NCBI GenBank assembly: GCA_014380545.1
Contig: JACMJP010000512.1
Coordinates: 1 to 7,754, forward strand
Direction of reading: 5' to 3'
Length of the DNA stretch: 7,754 nt
From: Chitinophagales bacterium
GTDB taxonomy: Bacteria > Bacteroidota > Bacteroidia > Chitinophagales > BACL12
This document shows positions 7,293 to 7,754 of the stretch, piece by piece. How positions within the stretch are numbered: position 1 is the stretch's first letter; the number at the start of each line of letters is the position of its first letter. The notes below the pieces were generated by a model that was not told the origin of the DNA, searched no databases, and worked only from the letters and a program-made list of their open reading frames with translations. Both the position numbers and the translations under genes were made by a program.

Positions 7293-7513
7293 TTTCCCAT
7301 AACTTATATCTGTATCCCTACAACTTATAGGGATATCCCTATGATTTATAAGGGTATCCCTACAACTTATAAGGATGTCCCTTCGGCTTATATCGGTATC
7401 CCTGCAACTTATAGGGATGTCCCTACGGCTTATAACGGTGTCCCTACAACTTATAGGGATATCCCTACAGCTTATAGCGGCGCCCCTTTAATTTATAAGA
7501 ACATCCCTTCAGT
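7293..7513. repeat. Tandem array of ten 21-bp units plus a half unit
   Basis: Units start at 7293, 7314, 7335, 7356, 7377, 7398, 7419, 7440, 7461 and 7482, each exactly 21 bp. A degenerate half copy follows at 7503-7513. The shared core is rTCCCTnnnnCTTATAnnGrT. From 7356 to 7481 the units alternate between a type like ATCCCTACAACTTATAGGGA+T and one with GGCTTATA and GGT, so the true period is 42 bp. The unit at 7314 and the one at 7440 contain inverted arms (TCCCTA and TAGGGA), and several junctions are dyads: AGGGATATCCCT occurs at 7329-7340 and 7455-7466, and AGGGATGTCCCT at 7413-7424. The array fills most of the space in front of the repressor gene. Because 21 is a multiple of three, the plus strand stays open and could encode a IPTTYRD-like heptad. 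Variation is not concentrated at third codon positions, which favours a DNA-level element such as iterated binding sites. Confidence 0.9.
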
Positions 7514-7626
7514 TCAACCAAATTTCTCCAAAGCCATTGACTGCAGCCTTTTTCATCAACTCTTTTTCTTGTTTTACCTGCCGGTTGTTCCGGACTGTGG
7601 AAAAAGAATTTTACATGATCTATTGC
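7514..7626. other. Intergenic spacer with no recognisable gene
   Basis: Between the repeat array and the twin operator-like sites I see only AT-rich sequence with pyrimidine runs. A small inverted pair CCGG-TTGTT-CCGG lies at 7581-7593; its 4-bp stem without a following T-run is too weak to call a terminator. On the minus strand a very short frame ends in MKKAAVNGFGEIWLN just before the array. It is too short to support as a gene. A promoter for one of the divergent genes may lie here, but no clear -33/-7 pair was found. Confidence 0.4.
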
Positions 7627-7667
7627 TTTTGTCAAAAATAATGACTTTTTTTGTCAAAAATAATGAC
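7627..7667 (+). promoter_or_regulatory. Twin 19-bp operator-like repeats before the radical SAM gene
   Basis: The 19-bp sequence TTTTGTCAAAAATAATGAC occurs twice without a mismatch, at 7627-7645 and 7649-7667, a spacing of 22 bp (about two helical turns). Each copy contains the dyad GTCA-N7-TGAC; in the second copy the arms extend to TGTCA and TGACA. The second copy ends 4 bp before the ATG at 7672, so a protein bound here would block transcription or its start. Size, symmetry and tandem placement resemble operators of cI/LexA-like dimers. The S24 repressor encoded divergently nearby is the obvious candidate to bind, but this link is inferred. Confidence 0.6.
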
Positions 7668-7671
7668 ATTT

Positions 7672-7754
7672 ATGGAAATTCCAAAAATTGAAGAAGAAAA
7701 ATTTTTAAAAGGCAGGGGTGCCCAGATAAATCCTTTCAATCCATATCATGATAA
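7672..7754 (+). CDS. Start of a PA0069-family radical SAM protein (partial)
   Basis: An open frame starts at the ATG at 7672-7674 and runs off the right edge after 27 codons. After a short acidic stretch it reads KFLKGRGAQINPFNPYHD. The KGRGAQxNPxN segment is typical of the N-terminus of the PA0069/Rv2578c group of radical SAM proteins (COG1533, often annotated as DNA repair photolyase or SplB-related). The iron-sulfur cluster motif CxxxCxxC would lie beyond the window, so the enzyme class is not proven here. The gene is divergent from the repressor-polymerase cassette and is preceded by twin operator-like sites, which suggests that it belongs to the same damage-inducible regulon. The reaction catalysed by this family is not settled. 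An N-terminus this short leaves room for error. Confidence 0.7.
   Translation, partial: MEIPKIEEEKFLKGRGAQINPFNPYHD

Noticed and set aside
7293..7513. CRISPR array
   Set aside because: The 21-bp units abut with no unique spacers between them, and no cas-like gene is present.
7521..7600. Minus-strand frame ending in MKKAAVNGFGEIWLN before the repeat array
   Set aside because: Only 15 codons from its ATG and no family recognised; not enough to call a gene or a relic.

Overview
The window is AT-rich, and almost every gene reads on the minus strand. The protein styles suggest a member of the Bacteroidota, possibly the Chitinophagales/Sphingobacteriales side. The clues are an FtsL-like protein of the Bacteroidota type, a MraZ with an extended C-terminus, an XRE-S24 repressor standing where LexA would be expected, and start sites mostly without a strong Shine-Dalgarno sequence. 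This placement is inferred from sequence style only.

At the left end (1-1784, minus strand) is the beginning of the division and cell wall (dcw) cluster in its usual order: mraZ, rsmH, then an ftsL-like gene cut by the window edge. mraZ and rsmH overlap by 8 nt. Upstream of mraZ, four TGG boxes lie exactly 10 bp apart (1832-1868), as expected of an operator bound by MraZ itself. The rest of the 269-nt gap between mraZ and dnaE (1785-2053) holds no convincing gene or terminator.

The middle (2054-7287, minus strand) is a DNA-damage-tolerance cassette. In transcription order it holds an XRE-family repressor with a LexA-like self-cleaving S24 peptidase domain, a Y-family DNA polymerase (DinB/Pol IV type) with intact catalytic residues, and a short 1011-residue DnaE-type polymerase with intact polymerase aspartates but a decayed PHP domain. 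The layout resembles the imuA-imuB-dnaE2 mutasome of other phyla. Here a self-cleaving repressor takes the first place and an apparently active Y-family polymerase takes the place of ImuB. The likely logic is that damage activates RecA, the repressor cleaves itself, and the two polymerases are made for translesion synthesis.

At the right end, a 384-nt divergent intergenic region (7288-7671) separates the repressor from the start of a plus-strand gene. That gene begins like a PA0069/Rv2578c-family radical SAM protein, a group related to DNA-repair (SplB-like) enzymes. The region contains ten tandem 21-bp units arranged as alternating pairs, with palindromic junctions, immediately upstream of the repressor gene. 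It also contains two identical 19-bp copies, each with a GTCA-N7-TGAC core, directly in front of the radical SAM start codon; these are good operator candidates. The right half therefore looks like a damage-response regulon, next to and transcribed towards the division cluster.
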